Below, piece by piece: positions 5,287 to 7,328 of a stretch of 7,328 bases of DNA. The notes under the pieces are model-generated. The model made no database searches and was not told the origin of the DNA. It saw only the letters and a list, made by a program, of their open reading frames with translations. A program made the translations under genes and the position numbers. This stretch comes from Candidatus Zixiibacteriota bacterium (GTDB lineage Bacteria; Zixibacteria; MSB-5A5; GN15; FEB-12). The stretch is from the NCBI GenBank assembly GCA_023132995.1, contig JAGLXI010000050.1:1-7328 (forward strand), written 5' to 3'. Position 1 is the stretch's first letter; each line of letters starts with the position of its first letter.

Positions 5287-6045
5287 TCAGCCGCTGCGGA
5301 TGGGGCCGGCGGCGCTGCCGGTGATGAACTGCCGGACCACGGGATCATCGACCGTCCTGATCTCGTCCGGGCTACCGTCGAAACGGACCCTTCCCTCATA
5401 AAGCATGACAATGCGATCGGCGATCTTGTAAGCCGAGACCATATCGTGGGTCACAGCGATGGAGGTTACGTTCAGTTTCTGACTCAGGTCAACGATAAGA
5501 TCGTTGATCATGTCGGCCGTGATGGGATCGAGTCCGGTAGTCGGCTCATCATAGAGCAGGACCTCGGGATCGCAGGCAAGAGCGCGGGCGAGTCCCACCC
5601 GTTTACGCATGCCGCCGGAGAGTTCTGCCGGTCTCTTTTCGTCCACCCGGCTTAGCCCTACCAGGTCGAGCTTCTCAGCAACGGTTTCCCCTATGCGGCG
5701 CGTGCCGTAACGTCGCGACTCCTTCAGTCCCAGGCCGACATTTTCGGCCACTGTCAGTGAGTCAAACAGCGCCGCCGACTGGAACACCATCCCCACCCGT
5801 TGACGCATCGCGATCAAGGCACTACCGGAAAGCTCCCGGATGTCCCGGCCGTCAAATACAACCTGTCCCTCGTCCGGCTCCAGCAAGCGAACCAGGTGTT
5901 TGAGCAACACAGACTTTCCGCACCCCGATTGCCCGATGACAACAATTGACTCGCCCTTCTCGATATCGATATCCACACCGGTCAGAACTTCGAGGCGCTC
6001 AAATCGCTTCTTCAGTCGGCGTATCCTGATAAACGGTTCGTTCAT
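5287..6045 (-). CDS. mlaF: MlaF-type ABC transporter ATPase (phospholipid transport)
   Basis: A complete 252-residue ABC ATPase that would power lipid movement by an MlaE permease at the inner membrane. Visible motifs are Walker A GQSGCGKS (38-45), the Q-loop in VFQSAALFDSLTV (Gln89), the signature LSGGM (142-146), Walker B LLYDEP with Asp166 and Glu167, the D-loop GLD (171-173) and the switch His200. GKSVLLKH after Walker A, the FQSAALFDSLTVAEN block and LSGGMRKRVGLARALA are hallmarks of the MlaF/Ttg2A subfamily rather than of importers for small solutes. The C-terminus PVVRQFITGSAAGPI also fits. The ATG at 6045 is 4 nt after the mlaE stop codon, with AGGA at 6055-6058 in the end of mlaE, so the two are likely translated together. 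A degenerate copy of its last codons lies about 200 bp downstream. Confidence 0.94.
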   Translation of the reverse strand: MNEPFIRIRRLKKRFERLEVLTGVDIDIEKGESIVVIGQSGCGKSVLLKHLVRLLEPDEGQVVFDGRDIRELSGSALIAMRQRVGMVFQSAALFDSLTVAENVGLGLKESRRYGTRRIGETVAEKLDLVGLSRVDEKRPAELSGGMRKRVGLARALACDPEVLLYDEPTTGLDPITADMINDLIVDLSQKLNVTSIAVTHDMVSAYKIADRIVMLYEGRVRFDGSPDEIRTVDDPVVRQFITGSAAGPIRSG

Positions 6046-6049
6046 GCGA

Positions 6050-6829
6050 TCATATCCTGAAAAGCAACACGGCGAAAACGAAGTTGAAGATCAGGATCAG
6101 CACCGTGGACAACACGACGGCGTTCGTGGTGGCCAACCCGACACCTTGAGCCCCACCGCGGGTGTTGAAGCCCTCGTAGCACCCCACTACACCGATGCAC
6201 AGCCCGAAAACGGCAGCTTTGATCAGGCCGTTTATAAGATCGCCGAGTTGGAATGAATGTCGAAACCCGTTGAGGAATGTCTCGCTGGAGACATCCACAC
6301 CGATGATAGAGACTACCAGACCGCCCATAATGGCGACGAAGTTCGCAAAAATCACCAGAAACGGGACCATAAAAACGCACGCCAGTACGCGTGGCATAAC
6401 AAGATATCGAACGGGGTTGATTCCCATTGTCTCCAGGGCGTCGATTTGTTCAGTGACTTTCATCGTGCCCAGTTCGGCGGTGATCCCGGCCCCCACGCGA
6501 CCGGCAAGAACAATGGCCGAAAGCACTGGCGCCAGTTCAATGACAACAGCCTTACCGACCGCCTGGCCCAGGTAGCGCAGCGGCGCACCGATGAATTTGA
6601 ACTGGTAGGCCGCCTGCCACGCCGACACGGCGCCCACAAAGACGGCGATTATGACGATAACGGGAAGCGACCTCACGCCGAGCACGTACAACTGCTCGAA
6701 TATCAGCCCGACTGAGCGATGGATATCCTTGAGCGATATCACGAACCGGCCGAACAGAACGAAGATGCCCCCCAATTTCGTGATGAAGTTGACTCCCCGG
6801 CGGCCTATGATCGCTAACCCGGACTCCAT
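6050..6829 (-). CDS. mlaE: MlaE-type ABC transporter permease (phospholipid transport)
   Basis: An inner-membrane permease of the MlaE family, 259 residues from the ATG at 6829. A GTG at 6835 in the same frame would add two residues. I prefer the ATG because AGAGG (6835-6839) lies 5 nt before it, while the GTG has no Shine-Dalgarno sequence. Numbering from the GTG, hydrophobic segments lie near 55-75, 146-180, 203-219 and 237-260, preceded by an amphipathic N-terminal region. The family block ELAPVLSAIVLAGRVGAG...EQIDALETMGINPVRYLVMPRV spans 100-150, and GCYEGFNTRGGAQGVG (218-233) is the second conserved stretch. With MlaF it forms the transporter core, normally as an MlaF2-MlaE2 complex with a periplasmic MCE-domain MlaD ring. 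No mlaD is present downstream. It starts 8 nt after the dnaB stop codon. Confidence 0.93.
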   Translation of the reverse strand: MESGLAIIGRRGVNFITKLGGIFVLFGRFVISLKDIHRSVGLIFEQLYVLGVRSLPVIVIIAVFVGAVSAWQAAYQFKFIGAPLRYLGQAVGKAVVIELAPVLSAIVLAGRVGAGITAELGTMKVTEQIDALETMGINPVRYLVMPRVLACVFMVPFLVIFANFVAIMGGLVVSIIGVDVSSETFLNGFRHSFQLGDLINGLIKAAVFGLCIGVVGCYEGFNTRGGAQGVGLATTNAVVLSTVLILIFNFVFAVLLFRI

Positions 6830-6834
6830 CGGCA

Positions 6835-6839
6835 CCTCT
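6835..6839 (-). promoter_or_regulatory. Ribosome-binding site that decides the mlaE start
   Basis: AGAGG lies 5 nt before the ATG at 6829 and overlaps the stop codon of dnaB (6838-6840). It supports the ATG over the GTG at 6835 and suggests translational coupling with dnaB. Confidence 0.5.
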
Positions 6840-7328
6840 AAAACGGCGTTTCTGAATCCGGCACCGGCTCGGCGCCGGGAGGGAGTTCAACTGGTCGGCG
6901 GGTGACACTCTCAAAACGCGCGAACTCCTTGAGAAAGGCCAGGTGCACAACACCGGTGGGGCCATTACGCTGCTTGGAAATGATAATATCCGCTTTGCCT
7001 GCGACCTCCTGGAACTTGGGGTCTTGTTTTTCCAGCGACGTGAGATACTGCTCCGGGCGGTAAACGAACATGACCACGTCCGCATCTTGCTCAATGGCGC
7101 CCGATTCACGCAAGTCGGATAACTGGGGCATCTTGTCTTTACCTCGCTGCTCGACTTGTCGAGAAAGTTGCGAGCAGGCGATCACCGGCACGTCCAATTC
7201 CTTGGCGAGACCCTTCATACTACGCGATATACTGGATATCTCCTGCTGGCGGTTTTCGAAACGGCCCGAACCGTACATCATCTGGATGTAGTCGACGATG
7301 ACAAGGCCGATATCCTGCTGGGCTTTCA
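6838..7328 (-). CDS. dnaB: Replicative DNA helicase DnaB, 3' part only
   Basis: The last 162 codons of the replicative helicase; the N-terminal domain and Walker A lie beyond the window edge. The protein forms the hexameric ring that unwinds DNA at the fork. The visible fragment (numbered from its first full codon) has the Walker B strand LVIVDYIQMM (8-17, Asp12) and the H3 motif VPVIACSQLSR (46-56) with Gln53. The H4 DNA-binding motif runs from LSDLRESG to FVYR (69-90), and the arginine-finger region SKQRNGPTG is at 117-125. No intein interrupts this part. The C-terminal tail after RFES runs for about 22 residues and is Pro-rich. mlaE starts within 10 nt of its stop codon, so dnaB probably heads or belongs to the dnaB-mlaE-mlaF transcript. 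Confidence 0.95.
   Translation of the reverse strand, partial: KAQQDIGLVIVDYIQMMYGSGRFENRQQEISSISRSMKGLAKELDVPVIACSQLSRQVEQRGKDKMPQLSDLRESGAIEQDADVVMFVYRPEQYLTSLEKQDPKFQEVAGKADIIISKQRNGPTGVVHLAFLKEFARFESVTRRPVELPPGAEPVPDSETPF

Noticed and set aside
5043..5411. 122-codon open frame on the minus strand between mlaF and tgt
   Set aside because: It overlaps the end of mlaF in another frame and runs through intergenic repeats. Text such as LDSRVRGND is what translated dispersed repeats commonly give.

Overview
The window reads as a stretch of an ordinary chromosome from a Gram-negative bacterium with a moderately GC-rich genome. The diderm inference rests on an MlaE/MlaF lipid-transport pair and a small protein with the look of an outer-membrane beta-barrel. 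The mix of short inverted-repeat intergenic elements, an unusual cyclic 2,3-diphosphoglycerate synthetase-like GTPase and a Tgt of bacterial type would fit an uncultivated lineage of the Fibrobacterota-Chlorobiota-Bacteroidota area such as Zixibacteria. That placement is a guess from gene content and style, not something the sequence proves.

Layout, left to right: (1) 1-1009, minus: the first 336 codons of a P-loop GTPase of the cyclic 2,3-diphosphoglycerate synthetase family, cut by the window edge. (2) 1185-2678, minus: a complete NAD(P)-dependent aldehyde dehydrogenase with all catalytic residues, driven by a recognisable sigma70-type promoter (2775-2802) and carrying a perfect CRP/FNR-type palindrome in its leader (2739-2754). 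(3) 2679-3032: a divergent intergenic region holding that promoter and operator plus a promoter for the next gene. (4) 3033-3650, plus: a 205-residue probable beta-barrel protein without a recognised family. (5) 3651-3913: a convergent intergenic region filled largely by a MITE-like element of about 176 bp. (6) 3914-5050, minus: tgt, queuine tRNA-ribosyltransferase, complete. (7) 5051-5286: an intergenic region made of repeats, including a 21-bp direct repeat and a degenerate copy of the end of mlaF. (8) 5287-6045, 6050-6829 and 6838-7328, all minus: mlaF, mlaE and the end of dnaB, packed with gaps of a few bases, in the transcription order dnaB-mlaE-mlaF.

Functionally, dnaB (replicative helicase), mlaEF (ABC transporter core for phospholipid movement between the membranes) and tgt (tRNA wobble modification) are housekeeping genes that share a direction rather than a pathway. 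The usual mlaD partner does not follow mlaF here. The aldehyde dehydrogenase and GTPase share a strand but are separated by 175 bp. I found no CRISPR array, transposase gene, RNA gene or defence system. The most interesting material is between the genes: a CRP-type operator placed for repression, the duplicated mlaF tail, and a repeat that appears to provide the ribosome-binding site of tgt.
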